A DNA stretch of 62,912 nt. Source: an uncultured Aquitalea sp. Lineage in GTDB: Bacteria > Pseudomonadota > Gammaproteobacteria > Burkholderiales > Chromobacteriaceae. The stretch is from contig NZ_CAMFLA010000023.1 of assembly GCF_945957525.1 (NCBI RefSeq), positions 1 through 62,912 on the forward strand. The letters run 5' to 3'. A program made the position numbers and the translations under genes. Positions within the stretch are counted from its first letter, which is position 1. Every line of letters starts with the position of its first letter. Positions 52,218-62,912 of the stretch are shown here, piece after piece. The notes beneath the pieces are model-generated. The model was not told the DNA's origin. It saw nothing but the letters and a program-made list of their open reading frames with translations, and ran no database searches.

Positions 52218-52242
52218 TTTTGTTTTCTGTACGACGCCGCCA

Positions 52243-52923
52243 TCAAAACGGCACGGGGGCCTCGAACTCCATCTCTTCAAACGTCACCGGATGGCGCAAC
52301 ACCAGCCGCGAAGCGTGCAGCAGCAAGCGATCGGCCTTGGCCAGCACTTCCGGCGGCGCATAAATGTCGTCGCCCAGAATCGGGTGGCCGCCATCCAGAT
52401 GCAGCATATGCATGCGCAACTGGTGGGCGCGCCCGGTCTGCGGGTCCAGCTCCATCCGCGTCACCTGCCGCGCGCCGTCGCGCAACAGTACCCGGTAGTG
52501 GGTGATGGCTTCCTTGCCCTCCTGATAGTCCACCTTCTGCCGCGGCCGGTTCGGCCAGTCGATGATCAGCGGCAGGTCCACCGTGCCGCTATTGTTCTCC
52601 ACAATACCGTCCACCACCGCCACGTAGCGCTTCTTCACCTTGCGATCCATGAAGGCGATGGACAAGGCGCGCTGCATGGCCGCGCCGCGACCAAACACCA
52701 CCAGCCCGGAAGTGGCCATGTCCAGCCGGTGCACGGTCAGCGCATCCGGATACACCTTCTGCACCCGGCTTACCAGGCAGTCGTCCTTGCCTTCGCCGCG
52801 ACCCGGCACGGACAGCAGGCCCGAGGGCTTGTCCACTACCAGCAGGCATTCGTCGGCAAAGATCACCGATAGGCCGGTATCCGGCGGCGGATTGTAGATT
52901 TCCAGATTATGGCTTTGACTCAT
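52243..52923 (-). CDS. rluA: RluA-type pseudouridine synthase
   Basis: 226 residues very like E. coli RluA, which modifies 23S rRNA U746 and tRNA U32: YNPPPDTGLSVIF, VVDKPSGLLSVPGR, catalytic HRLDMATSGL (Asp), LPLIIDWPNRPRQKV, TGRAHQLRMHML and GHPILGDDIYA. No S4 domain, as in RluA proper. ATG 52923 matches the E. coli start; the longer frame to 53004 crosses a 12-mer repeat. The gene converges on queF. Confidence 0.93.
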   Translation of the reverse strand: MSQSHNLEIYNPPPDTGLSVIFADECLLVVDKPSGLLSVPGRGEGKDDCLVSRVQKVYPDALTVHRLDMATSGLVVFGRGAAMQRALSIAFMDRKVKKRYVAVVDGIVENNSGTVDLPLIIDWPNRPRQKVDYQEGKEAITHYRVLLRDGARQVTRMELDPQTGRAHQLRMHMLHLDGGHPILGDDIYAPPEVLAKADRLLLHASRLVLRHPVTFEEMEFEAPVPF

Positions 52924-52932
52924 GGCGACACG

Positions 52933-52944
52933 CTTCGGCCAACC
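52933..52944 (-). repeat. GGTTGGCCGAAG repeat, copy 11
   Basis: Perfect; nine bases upstream of the rluA start codon, in the presumed 5' leader. Confidence 0.85.
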
Positions 52945-53100
52945 CTGCGATTGGCGAGGAAAACAGAAAGACGGGCGATTATCGTCCCCCGCGCGCGCGG
53001 CCACAAGCTGTCACCCCGTATTTGCCGGGTTGCTGCTACTTGAAATGCCGCGCCGACGCCATCACCCTGTCATGATTCACCCCTGATGCAAGGAGCTGTC

Positions 53101-53811
53101 ATGCCGGAGCGTTTTTATCTCGACCCCTACCAAACCACACTGGATACCCGCGTCCTGCGGCATGACGAGGCCGGACTCGTGCTGGAAGACACGCTGTGCT
53201 ATCCGCTGGGCGGCGGCCAGCCGGGCGACACCGCCACGCTAACGCTGGCCGACGGCACGGCGCTGGCCATTGCCGATACCCGCCGCCAGCGGGAAACCCG
53301 CGAGATCCTGCACCTCGTCGCCGCCGACACCCCCCGCCTTGCGCCCGGCACGGCGGTCACGCTGACGCTGGACTGGCAGCGCCGCCACCGCCACATGCGC
53401 GTGCACACCGGCCTGCATCTTTTGTCCGTCGTCATCAAGGCCGGTGTCACCGGCGGCAACCTCACCGCCGAATCCGGTCGACTGGATTTCGACCTGCCGG
53501 AAGGTATGGAGCTGGACAAGGACGAGATCGAGCGCGGCCTCAACGCGCTGGTGGCGCAAGATTTGCCGGTAAGCATACAAATGACCAGCGGCGAAGCGCT
53601 GCGGGCCCGCCCCGAGCTGATCAAGACCATGTCGGTAACGCCGCCGCTGGATCTGCCGGAAATCCGCCTGATCGAGATCGCCGGGGTGGACCTGCAACCC
53701 TGTGGCGGCACGCATGTGCGCAGCACCGGCGAAATCGGTCGCATGGTAGTGAAGAAAATTGAAAGCAAGGGCGCGCGCAACAAGCGCGTGGTGGTGGCGC
53801 TGGCCGACTGA
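53101..53811 (+). CDS. Alanyl-tRNA editing protein AlaX
   Basis: 236 residues; a free-standing AlaRS editing domain that deacylates Ser- or Gly-tRNA-Ala. TLCYPLGGGQPGDTA near the start, the zinc motif HMRVHTGLHLLS (HxxxH) near 100 and the second zinc motif LQPCGGTHVRSTGEIG near 205 are intact. AAGGAG eight bases before ATG 53101 fixes the start. Single gene. Confidence 0.92.
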   Translation: MPERFYLDPYQTTLDTRVLRHDEAGLVLEDTLCYPLGGGQPGDTATLTLADGTALAIADTRRQRETREILHLVAADTPRLAPGTAVTLTLDWQRRHRHMRVHTGLHLLSVVIKAGVTGGNLTAESGRLDFDLPEGMELDKDEIERGLNALVAQDLPVSIQMTSGEALRARPELIKTMSVTPPLDLPEIRLIEIAGVDLQPCGGTHVRSTGEIGRMVVKKIESKGARNKRVVVALAD

Positions 53812-53933
53812 ACCCGTCATACGCAGAGGCCTCCCGCCAACCGGGCATTATTGCCATTGTCATCAAGCAGTGCTAGCGTGGCCCCATTGCGGGCGCGCTG
53901 CGCCTTGTTTTCATTGTTTACGGGAGTCTCGTC

Positions 53934-54632
53934 ATGTCTCTGGAACCCTCTTACGCCGGCGTCGGACCAAGCCAGCTGGCGGACCGCGCCACTTTCATCC
54001 GCCGCACCTATCTGCATCTGGCCGCCGCGCTGGGCGCCTTCATCGTGCTGTGCGGCGGCTTTGTCGTGTCCGGCCTCGGCGCGGCCATGATCCAGGTACT
54101 GGCCAAAACCTCCTACAGCTGGCTGGTGGTGCTAGGCGCCTTCATGCTGGTGGCGCGCATGGCCACCCACCTGTCGGAAAACAGCGAATCCAACCGTACC
54201 CAGCAAGCCGGGCTGGCGCTGTACGTGCTGGCCGAGGCGCTGATCTTCGCGCCGCTGCTGACCATCGCCACGATAATTGATCCGGTGATCGTCCCCACCG
54301 CCGGTCTGCTGACCCTGCTGCTGGTGGGCGGCCTCACTTACACCGCCTTCAGCACCAAGGCCGACTTTTCCTTCCTCGGCCCCATCCTCGCCATCGCCAG
54401 CCTGGTGGCGCTGGGTGTGATCATCTGCAGCGTGCTGTTCGGCTTCACGCTGGGCATCGTCTTCTCCGGACTCATGGTGCTGCTGGCCGGCGGCATGATC
54501 CTGTTCGATACCTCGCGCATCATCAACGACTACCCCACCGATCGTCCGGCTGGCGCGGCGCTGCATCTGTTCGCCTCCATCGCCCTGCTGTTCTGGTATG
54601 TGGTGCGCATCCTCATGGCGCTGCGTCGCTGA
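53934..54632 (+). CDS. Bax inhibitor-1 / YccA-type membrane protein
   Basis: 232 residues with seven membrane segments. RRTYLHLAAALGAFIVLCGG, SYSWLVVLG-like helices, YTAFSTKADFSFLGPIL, and LFDTSRIINDYPTDRPAGAALHLFASIALLFWYVVRI, the BI-1 C-terminal signature with its Asp pair. Family members leak Ca2+ or protons and interact with FtsH. GGGAG before the ATG. Confidence 0.92.
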   Translation: MSLEPSYAGVGPSQLADRATFIRRTYLHLAAALGAFIVLCGGFVVSGLGAAMIQVLAKTSYSWLVVLGAFMLVARMATHLSENSESNRTQQAGLALYVLAEALIFAPLLTIATIIDPVIVPTAGLLTLLLVGGLTYTAFSTKADFSFLGPILAIASLVALGVIICSVLFGFTLGIVFSGLMVLLAGGMILFDTSRIINDYPTDRPAGAALHLFASIALLFWYVVRILMALRR

Positions 54633-54679
54633 ACCGGACGCTCTGGCTGCAGGCTTCGACCAGCACTGGCATCGCCAAC

Positions 54680-54707
54680 AAAAACGGGACCCGAAGGTCC
54701 CGTTTTT
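54680..54707. terminator. Bidirectional terminator between BI-1 gene and parE
   Basis: AAAAACGGGACC-CGAA-GGTCCCGTTTTT, T runs on both strands. Confidence 0.92.
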
Positions 54708-54733
54708 CATGCCGACAAGGTTTGCCGAAGGCG

Positions 54734-56698
<1,965 letters not shown>

Positions 56699-56795
56699 GT
56701 CTTCACGTTGCCCGAAGAGGAAGGCCGCGCGCTCGCCGCGCGGCGGGGAAATCAAACGTCAACCGGCCCCAACAGGGGCCGGCGCGGTCAATGGC

Positions 56796-57347
56796 TCAAT
56801 TGTGGCCGGGCGGTTCGCCGCCCGGCGCCGCCAGCGCCTTGTTCTGGCGGGCGATATAGCTGTCGTAACTTTCCATGCCCTTGAGGAAGCGCGTCAGTTC
56901 GGCCAGCGCGCGGATGTACACGTCGCGCTTGAACTCGATGACAGCGTCCACCGGCGCCCAGTAATCGTTCCAGCGCCAGCCGTCGAATTCCGGATGGCTG
57001 CTGGCGCGCAGGCAGACATCGCAATCGCGGCCGGTCAGCCGCAACAGGAACCAGATCTGCTTCTGCCCCTTGTAACTGCCGCGCCACTCGCGCCGCACCC
57101 AGTTGGTGGGCACGTCGTAACGCAGCCAGTCGCGCGTGCGACCGAGGATCTTCACGTGCTGCGGCAGCAGCCCCACTTCTTCCAGCAACTCGCGATACAT
57201 GGCCGCTTCCGGGCTTTCGCCCGGCTTGATGCCTCCTTGCGGAAACTGCCACGAATGCTCGCGCACACGCTTGCCCCAGAACACCTCATTTTTGCCATTG
57301 ATGAGGATGATTCCGACATTGGGGCGATATCCGTCCCGGTCCAGCAT
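56796..57347 (-). CDS. rppH: RNA pyrophosphohydrolase RppH
   Basis: 183 residues. [17 protein letters not shown] is the RppH N-terminus; the Nudix box [23 protein letters not shown] is split here as [17 protein letters not shown] and LEEVGL. It removes pyrophosphate from 5'-triphosphate RNA and so starts mRNA decay. ATG 57347 is clearly right, because the frame upstream is unrelated. The 394-base gap to the next gene (57348-57741) holds a CCCCGC/GCGGGG hairpin, a 12-mer repeat and no convincing gene. Confidence 0.95.
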   Translation of the reverse strand: MLDRDGYRPNVGIILINGKNEVFWGKRVREHSWQFPQGGIKPGESPEAAMYRELLEEVGLLPQHVKILGRTRDWLRYDVPTNWVRREWRGSYKGQKQIWFLLRLTGRDCDVCLRASSHPEFDGWRWNDYWAPVDAVIEFKRDVYIRALAELTRFLKGMESYDSYIARQNKALAAPGGEPPGHN

Positions 57348-57692
57348 GAAAAAAACCTGCAATATGTCTAGTTGACCGAATTTTTGCACATTTCGCTTAC
57401 TCGTGCCATGCGGGCGCAGAATCCGGGGCATGACGTTTCCACCACAGCGGCATGCCCGCCCGTTGAAAAAAATTGACGCATGCCCACTCCTGCGTATAAA
57501 AATCTTCAACGTCATCACCCGCCCAGCCCGATATCGCCATGTCCAGCACCGCTCGCCGCCATCACGCATCCCGCCCCGCAGGGCAGGACAAGGCGCGCGC
57601 CTGGGCTTTCCCACAGGCCTTGTCGCTGGGCTTCTTCATTCAGCCTTTCACTGCTGTCGGTCACCGCTGACCGGCCCCGCCCTGCGCGGGGT

Positions 57693-57704
57693 CTTCGGCC
57701 AACC
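57693..57704 (-). repeat. GGTTGGCCGAAG repeat, copy 12 (intergenic)
   Basis: Perfect, extended AAGGTTGGCCGAAG, 38 bases before the puuA-like start and next to a CCCCGC/GCGGGG hairpin. Confidence 0.85.
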
Positions 57705-57741
57705 TTTGTCCACTTTTTAAACGACCGACAGGACTTCAACC

Positions 57742-59070
57742 ATGAACCAGATTGGTGAATGGCTGCACCAGCATGGCGTCCGCCATGTGGAGTGCCTTTT
57801 TTCCGACCTCACCGGCAGCGCGCGCGGCAAGCTGTTGCCAACCGACACCCTGATCGCCACCGGCGAGTTGCGCTTTTCGCAAGTAGCGCTGGTGCAATCC
57901 GTAACTGGCGACTGCCTGCAAGAACTGGTGCCCGAGCTTGATCCCGACATGCGCCTGGTAGCGGATGCCGCCAGCCTGCGCATGCTGCCCTGGACGCGCG
58001 AACCCACCGCGCTGTTGATCCACGACTGCCTCTATGAAGACGGCACGCCGGTCCCCTTCTCCCCGCGCAATGTGCTCAAGCGGGTACTGGCTCGCTATAC
58101 CGAACTGGGCCTGCGCCCGGTGGTTGCGCCCGAAATGGAGTTCTACCTGTTTGCCCCGCGTGAGCGCGCCGATCAGCCGCCAATGCCGCCTCGCAGCCCG
58201 CAAGGCATGAGTGAGCGCGTGCGCCAGCCTTATTCGCTGGACAGGCTGCAAGAACAGTCGCCCGCCATGGACGCCGTACTGGCCGGCTGCCAAACCATGG
58301 GGCTGCGCGCCGACACCCTGCTGCACGAAGTGGGCAATGGCCAGCTGGAAATCAACCTTTTGCACGGCGATGCGCTGGAGTTGGCCGACCAGGCCTTCCT
58401 GTTCAAGCGCCTGGTGCGACAAACCGCCAACGAGCACGGGCTGCAAGCCTGCTTCATGGCCAAACCTCTGGCGGACGACGCAGGCAGCGCCATGCACATC
58501 CACCAAAGCCTGGTCTGGGCCGACAGCGGCCGCAATGCCTTCTCGCAGGAGGACGGCGCGGAGGCGCCCCGCTTCGGCCATTACATCGCCGGCCTGCAGC
58601 GCTATCTGCCGGAGGCCTTGCTGCTGCTGGCGCCCTACGTCAACTCCTACCGCCGGCTGGCCCCCTTCACCGCAGCCCCCATCAATGTGGAATGGGGATA
58701 CGACAACCGTACCTGCGGCCTGCGCATCCCGCACTGCAATGCCCATTCCCGCCGCGTGGAAAACCGGCTGCCGGGCGTGGACGTCAACCCTTACCTTGCC
58801 ATGGCCGCCACCCTGGCCTGCGGTTTGCTAGGTCTTACCGAAGAAAGACAGCCCTCCGCGCCCCTGTCCGGCAGCGCTTACGGTCGCCCCTACGCTTTCC
58901 CGCGCACTCAGCTGGAAGCGATTGAGCGACTGCAAGCCTGCCAGCCGCTGATCAACCTGCTGGGCACGGAGTTTGTCGGCACCTACAGCCAGCTGAAACA
59001 GAGCGAATGGCGCGAATTCAACCGGCAAGTCACCGCCTGGGAACACCGCTATCTGCTCGATAACGTCTAG
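57742..59070 (+). CDS. puuA: Glutamine-synthetase family protein, gamma-glutamylputrescine synthetase-like
   Basis: 442 residues with glutamine-synthetase motifs: APEMEFYLF, EVGNGQLEINLLHG, GSAMHIHQSL, and the C-terminal NRTCGLRIP. It lacks the adenylylation site of GlnA-I. It most resembles PuuA-type enzymes that join glutamate to polyamines. The next gene, eight bases downstream, encodes a PuuB-type oxidase, which supports a putrescine-degradation role. Other puu genes are not in the window. Related GlnA-like enzymes for other amines cannot be excluded. Confidence 0.82.
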   Translation: MNQIGEWLHQHGVRHVECLFSDLTGSARGKLLPTDTLIATGELRFSQVALVQSVTGDCLQELVPELDPDMRLVADAASLRMLPWTREPTALLIHDCLYEDGTPVPFSPRNVLKRVLARYTELGLRPVVAPEMEFYLFAPRERADQPPMPPRSPQGMSERVRQPYSLDRLQEQSPAMDAVLAGCQTMGLRADTLLHEVGNGQLEINLLHGDALELADQAFLFKRLVRQTANEHGLQACFMAKPLADDAGSAMHIHQSLVWADSGRNAFSQEDGAEAPRFGHYIAGLQRYLPEALLLLAPYVNSYRRLAPFTAAPINVEWGYDNRTCGLRIPHCNAHSRRVENRLPGVDVNPYLAMAATLACGLLGLTEERQPSAPLSGSAYGRPYAFPRTQLEAIERLQACQPLINLLGTEFVGTYSQLKQSEWREFNRQVTAWEHRYLLDNV

Positions 59071-59078
59071 GACGCAGG

Positions 59079-60395
59079 ATGAACAGACACGTCGCCCCTC
59101 ACCTGAGCCAGTTCGACGGCCATCACGTCGACTCCTGGTACGCCGCCAGCGCCCCGCAGCAGGAGCGGTATCCTGCGCTGGAGGGCGTGGTGAAGTGCGA
59201 CGTCTGCGTGGCCGGCGGCGGCTTTACCGGGCTGTCCGCCGCACTGGCGCTGGCGGAAAAAGGACTGAGCGTGGCGCTGCTGGAAGGCGCCCTGATCGGC
59301 TTCGGAGCCTCTGGTCGCAACGGCGGTCAGGTGCTGCACGGCTTCGCCTCGCCCATGCGCCTGTTCGAACAGCAACTGGGCGGCCGCGCCGCCCGGCAGT
59401 GCTGGGACGTATCGCTGGAAGGCGTGGCGCTGATCGCCAACCGCGCCCATCGTCATGGCATCGATTGCGATCTGCACTGGGGCTTTCTCTCCACGGCCCG
59501 CAACAAGCAGCAACGCCAGGCGCTAACCGCCAGGCAAGCCCAACTGGAACGCTATGGTTATCACGACAGCCAATGGCTGGATCAGGCAGCCTTGCGTGAG
59601 CACATCGACTCGCCCCGTTATAACGCAGCGCTGTACGACACGGGCTGCGGGCACCTGCATCCACTCAAGTATGTCCAAGGCCTCGCGCGTGCCGCGCATG
59701 CGGCCGGCGTACGCATGTTCGAGCGCACCGCCGTCGCCTCGGTGGATGAGGACCGTCAGGGCCTGCAGATCGGCACCAGCAACGGCTGGGTGCGTGCCGA
59801 CAAGCTGGTACTGGCCTGCAATGTGGACAATGGCGGCATCCTGCCCGCCCTGCGCCGCACCATCCTGCCGGTAACATCGCACATCATCGCTACCGAACCG
59901 CTGCCGGAAGCGCTGGCCAGCAAGCTGCTTCCCACCGGTGCGGCGGTATGCGACAGCGATCGCGTCCTGGATTACTTCCGTCTGAGCGCAGACCGCCGCC
60001 TGCTGTTTGGCGGCCGGGTAAAACACGACAACAGCAACCCGAATCAGCTCGTCGACGAGCGCCGCGCCAAACTCGCGCGCGTGTTTCCGCAACTTGCCAA
60101 CTGTCGCATTGATTACGCGTGGGGCGGTCATGTGGATATGGGCCTCAACAAGCTGCCGCAGTTCGGCCGTCACAGTTCGCGTATTTATTATGCCCAAGGC
60201 TTTGCCGGCCACGGCGTAGCGCTCACCGGCATGGCCGGTCAACTGATGGCCGATGCCATCGCCGGCGACATCGGCCGTTTTGACGTGTTTGCCAGGCTGC
60301 GCCACCGGCAGGTACCCGTACCCGCCTCGATGGAAGAAAGCCTGATCCGCCTGGGCGTGATGTATCACCGCGTGCGGGATGCGCTGGGGCTGTAA
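59079..60395 (+). CDS. puuB: FAD-dependent amine oxidoreductase, PuuB-like
   Basis: 438 residues of the DAO family. Dinucleotide motif VCVAGGGFTGLSAALALAEKG, GFGASGRNGGQVLHGF (typical of gamma-glutamylputrescine oxidase) and the C-terminal FAD contact YAQGFAGHGVALTGMAGQLMADAI. It would oxidise gamma-glutamylputrescine to the aldehyde, producing H2O2. Probably co-transcribed with the puuA-like gene. Confidence 0.85.
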   Translation: MNRHVAPHLSQFDGHHVDSWYAASAPQQERYPALEGVVKCDVCVAGGGFTGLSAALALAEKGLSVALLEGALIGFGASGRNGGQVLHGFASPMRLFEQQLGGRAARQCWDVSLEGVALIANRAHRHGIDCDLHWGFLSTARNKQQRQALTARQAQLERYGYHDSQWLDQAALREHIDSPRYNAALYDTGCGHLHPLKYVQGLARAAHAAGVRMFERTAVASVDEDRQGLQIGTSNGWVRADKLVLACNVDNGGILPALRRTILPVTSHIIATEPLPEALASKLLPTGAAVCDSDRVLDYFRLSADRRLLFGGRVKHDNSNPNQLVDERRAKLARVFPQLANCRIDYAWGGHVDMGLNKLPQFGRHSSRIYYAQGFAGHGVALTGMAGQLMADAIAGDIGRFDVFARLRHRQVPVPASMEESLIRLGVMYHRVRDALGL

Positions 60396-60497
60396 GCTGC
60401 AACGCTTTGTCCCAGGCCAAGGCCTGTCCTCGCCACACCCCCAAAGCCGACAAACAGTGCTAGCATTCGTCGTTTAATCGTATTCTGATGGTTGCTC

Positions 60498-61829
60498 ATG
60501 GCGCTACTTCCCCGCCGGAATCCCGTCCGGCAACTTCCCCGCATCGGCATCAACGCCGAAGACTTCACCACTCTGCTCTCCACGGCGGACTTTCGGCAAA
60601 CCTTGCTGGACCGCATCGCCACGGCCCAGCGGCGCATCTATATCGCCGCGCTGTATCTGGAACAGGACGAAGCCGGCCGGGAAGTGATGGCGGCGCTGCA
60701 GGAGGCCCGCCGCGCCAGACCCGAGCTGGACATCCGCATCATGGTGGACTGGCATCGCGCCCAGCGCGGCCGTATCGGCGAAGCCGCCGGTGATTGCAAC
60801 GCCGCCTGGTACCGCCAAGCCTGTGCTGAACAGGATATTCCCGTTTATGGCATCCCCGTGCAAACGCGCGAACTGTTCGGCGTATTGCACCTCAAGGGCT
60901 TCGTCATCGACGAGACGGTAATCTACAGCGGCGCCAGCCTCAACAACGTCTACCTGCACAAGCTGGACAAATACCGCTTCGACCGCTACCACCTGATTCA
61001 CAGCAAGGCGCTGGCGGACACCATGACTTCCTTCATGGAACGCTATTTTTTCAACGACCCGGCAGTCTTCCGCCTCGACAAGCCGGTGCCGTCCTCACGC
61101 AGCATCCGCAAGGAAATCCGCGCCTTCCGCGCCCGGCTGGAAAAAGCCAGATACATTCCCTCCGGCCTGCAAAACCGCTCCGGTCTGGGCGTCACCCCGG
61201 TGGCAGGCCTTGGCAAGGGCAACCCGCTCAATAAGCTGATCCTGCAATTGCTGGATCTGAGCCAGCACAAGCTGGTGATCTGCACGCCCTACTTCAACTT
61301 CCCCACTCCCGTGGTGCGCGCGCTCAACCGCGCGCTGCGCCGCGGCGTGCGCATCGACATCATCATCGGCGACAAAACCGCCAACGATTTTTATATCCCA
61401 GACAGCGAACCGTTCAAACTGATCGGCGCACTGCCCTACCTGTACGAGATGAATCTGCGTCGCTTCGCCAAACGCCATCAGAGCCAGCTGCTCAGCGGCC
61501 AGCTCAACCTGCACTTGTGGAAGGACAACGACAATACCTACCACCTCAAGGGCTTGTGGTGCGATGACGAACATCTGCTCATCACTGGCAACAACATGAA
61601 TCCGCGCGCCTTCCGGCTGGATCTGGAAAACGCGCTACTGGTGCACGACCCGGACCACAAACTGGCAGGGCAAAGCCATATGGAACAAACATCCATCCTG
61701 CACCACACCCACAAGCTGGCTGACTATCACGAACTGGACAGCGTGCGTCACTACCCGGAGAAAGTGCGAAAGATCCTGACTCGCCTCAGTCGGGTGCGCA
61801 TCGATCGCATGCTCAATCTCATGCTCTGA
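60498..61829 (+). CDS. pssA: CDP-diacylglycerol-serine O-phosphatidyltransferase (PssA, PLD type)
   Basis: 443 residues; makes phosphatidylserine, the precursor of phosphatidylethanolamine. Two HKD motifs: HLKGFVIDETVIYSGASLNN (about 130) and HLKGLWCDDEHLLITGNNMN (about 350), as in the E. coli enzyme. Weakly membrane-associated. ATG 60498 is chosen over an in-frame TTG at 60492; no strong ribosome site. Ends with a strong bidirectional terminator. Confidence 0.95.
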   Translation: MALLPRRNPVRQLPRIGINAEDFTTLLSTADFRQTLLDRIATAQRRIYIAALYLEQDEAGREVMAALQEARRARPELDIRIMVDWHRAQRGRIGEAAGDCNAAWYRQACAEQDIPVYGIPVQTRELFGVLHLKGFVIDETVIYSGASLNNVYLHKLDKYRFDRYHLIHSKALADTMTSFMERYFFNDPAVFRLDKPVPSSRSIRKEIRAFRARLEKARYIPSGLQNRSGLGVTPVAGLGKGNPLNKLILQLLDLSQHKLVICTPYFNFPTPVVRALNRALRRGVRIDIIIGDKTANDFYIPDSEPFKLIGALPYLYEMNLRRFAKRHQSQLLSGQLNLHLWKDNDNTYHLKGLWCDDEHLLITGNNMNPRAFRLDLENALLVHDPDHKLAGQSHMEQTSILHHTHKLADYHELDSVRHYPEKVRKILTRLSRVRIDRMLNLML

Positions 61830-61845
61830 CACTGCCGCATCATGC

Positions 61846-61871
61846 AAAAAGCCGCCCCAAGGCGGCTTTTT
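61846..61871. terminator. Bidirectional terminator after pssA
   Basis: AAAAAGCCGCC-CCAA-GGCGGCTTTTT, serving pssA and the convergent secreted-protein gene. Confidence 0.92.
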
Positions 61872-61894
61872 CACAATCCTCCATACCGCCGGGC

Positions 61895-62746
61895 TCAGCG
61901 GGACGAACTGAACCAGCCCGTCGGCGTGCAACGTGTCCACTGTACGCCGGGTCGATAGAACAAGGCCGACTGCCCGCGCGACAGCTGCAGAAACGATGGC
62001 TGCTGCAACATGCTGATGCGGCCCTGCTGCACCAGAAAGTCCACGGAATACTTGGGATAGGCCATCACCAGATCATCACCCAAGAAGTTCACATCCTGCG
62101 GCCGCAAGATCCCTGCCAGCTTGCCCTCCTCGTCGCCAGGCTCCACGGTGCCCAAGGCAGCAATCAAAGCATCCTCGCGCTGCTTGTCTTTCATGTCCTC
62201 CCTGGTGCGATTGAGCGTCTTCACCACGTTCAGAGGATTGGTGCCCATATCGATCAGCGACTTGAGCTGCCCAACCATGGGATTGTCCACAATCGACTTG
62301 ATGCTCTGCGTAGTGGACTTGCCGCTGAATACCAACTCCACCGCCCCGGCGGGCTTCATCTGCGCCAGCAAACTGTCAGCCCACTCCGCGGCATCCTTGC
62401 CCCAGTAGCGTTGATTGGCAGTGGCAAAGCCACGGCAAGAATAAAAAGCCTCCGCCTGCCGCCGGGTCAGCGTACCCGCCAGGCGGCCGTCAACAAACAC
62501 CACACCGCCCACCTCGCCCTCCGTCAGACCCACATAAGCCACCTGCCGGCCCTTCTCGTCCTTCATCACAAAGCGCTCCATTGCCGCTTCGGCAGGAATC
62601 GCGCGCAGCACATCGCGTCCAGCGCTCTTCTCATCGATAGCCAGCTTGCCTGCGCCAGTTACCGAATCCGGCAAGGCCGCCGCCAAAGCGGAGCCCCCCG
62701 CCAACACCCACATCGCAACCAGACCAATACGACTCATTGCACGCAT
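61895..62746 (-). CDS. Secreted protein of unknown function, 283 residues
   Basis: Signal peptide (MSRIGLVAMWVLAGGSALAA), then a hydrophilic body with no membrane segment. Features seen are AYVGLTEGEVGGVVFVDGRLAGTLTRRQAEAF, one SCRGF cysteine, a polar helix (NPLNVVKTLNRTREDMKDKQRED) and a C-terminal FYRPGVQWTRCTPTGWFSSS with a second cysteine. I do not recognise the family. AAGGAGAG seven bases before ATG 62746 fixes the start. Confidence 0.7.
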   Translation of the reverse strand: MRAMSRIGLVAMWVLAGGSALAAALPDSVTGAGKLAIDEKSAGRDVLRAIPAEAAMERFVMKDEKGRQVAYVGLTEGEVGGVVFVDGRLAGTLTRRQAEAFYSCRGFATANQRYWGKDAAEWADSLLAQMKPAGAVELVFSGKSTTQSIKSIVDNPMVGQLKSLIDMGTNPLNVVKTLNRTREDMKDKQREDALIAALGTVEPGDEEGKLAGILRPQDVNFLGDDLVMAYPKYSVDFLVQQGRISMLQQPSFLQLSRGQSALFYRPGVQWTRCTPTGWFSSSR

Positions 62747-62859
62747 GCAACTCTCCTTCCTGACAAGCAAATATGGCAAAACGGCTACGCTACTCGCACC
62801 TGCATGACAAAGCAATGCAGCGCGTCAAACCTTGTGATCACGCGTCGTAAATGACTGAA

Positions 62860-62912
62860 TCACACACGTTTGCCGAAGAGTCTGGCAAGGAGGCCAAAGA
62901 CCCGATGGGGAG
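62860..62912 (-). CDS. Possible C-terminal end of a gene running off the right edge
   Basis: On the minus strand one frame ends PHRVFGLLARLFGKRV and a stop at 62862-62860, a basic amphipathic tail of the kind found at protein ends. Only 17 codons are visible, so this is weak. No other gene can be read in 62747-62912 except the promoter region of the secreted-protein gene. Confidence 0.25.
   Translation of the reverse strand, partial: PHRVFGLLARLFGKRV

Larger units (their letters stand above)
52182..52221 (+). terminator. queF terminator formed by two facing GGTTGGCCGAAG repeats
   Basis: Left arm AAAAGGTTGGCCGAAGC (52182-52198), six-base loop, right arm GCTTCGGCCAACCTTTT (52205-52221), a perfect 17-bp stem followed by TGTTTT. 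Repeat copies 9 (52186-52197) and 10 (52206-52217) form almost the whole stem. Confidence 0.9.

Noticed and set aside
57403-57720. Small frames in the rppH to puuA gap
   Set aside because: Composition is Arg/Pro-rich without domain, ribosome site or coherent start; frames on both strands compete.

Overview
This is a GC-rich segment of a bacterial chromosome holding about 60 tightly packed genes on both strands. It has no rRNA, tRNA, CRISPR array, prophage or complete insertion sequence. Ubiquinone-type hydroxylases, a type IV pilus PilZ protein, c-di-GMP enzymes, the mltG-tmk-holB-pilZ-tatD operon and the fmdB-DUF502-aspS operon together point to a betaproteobacterium, most plausibly Neisseriales (Chromobacteriaceae-like). 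That placement is inference from gene content and protein style, not from a search.

Layout. 1-634: the start of a membrane sensor gene (minus strand) that runs off the left edge. 816-6666: mfd, a ClpP-like protease, an esterase-like secreted protein that lacks its catalytic serine, and a small cupin. 7006-14409: adhE, a degenerate secreted carbonic anhydrase, a drug/metabolite transporter, and a divergent SDR/LysR pair. 14494-19310: a ubiquinone-type hydroxylase, ppsA, and its divergent regulator ppsR. 19474-23308: a tryptophan leader peptide with an attenuator, then trpS, a glutamine-amidotransferase-like protein, a chorismate mutase, CreA and YdcF. 23330-28204: an MBL hydrolase and the mltG-tmk-holB-pilZ-tatD block. 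28449-31750: a DUF3313-type protein, psiF, a GntR regulator and an MFS exporter. 31841-39943: three diguanylate cyclases, an ABC exporter (ATPase plus FtsX-like permease) and tesA. 40002-44030: ahpC, a small protein, and aspS-DUF502-fmdB. 44303-47180: a fabI-like/pta-like/ackA operon followed by a MITE-like repeat. 47421-52160: pldA, rpsT, murJ, a CPBP protease and queF. 52243-57347: rluA, AlaX, a Bax-inhibitor-1 protein, parE and rppH. 57742-62746: puuA-like and puuB-like genes, pssA and a secreted protein.

Most genes are housekeeping, so the best novelty is in the non-coding signals. (1) The 12-mer GGTTGGCCGAAG occurs twelve times perfectly and at least three more times with one end mismatch, inside and between genes and in both orientations. 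At one place two copies face each other and form a 17-bp terminator stem. This is how DNA uptake sequences behave in Neisseria, but the word differs from the known Neisseriaceae dialects. (2) trpS is preceded by a 17-codon leader peptide with three consecutive Trp codons, a terminator, and a mutually exclusive antiterminator. A candidate promoter would start the RNA at the leader AUG. (3) Two tandem 15-bp sites lie between the fmdB-aspS and fabI-pta-ackA operons. (4) A roughly 130-bp intergenic repeat occurs twice, and a 110-bp inverted-repeat element sits exactly at the ackA stop codon. Also notable are enzyme-like proteins missing catalytic residues, and an rpsT/murJ promoter pair that appears to share one palindromic -35 hexamer.
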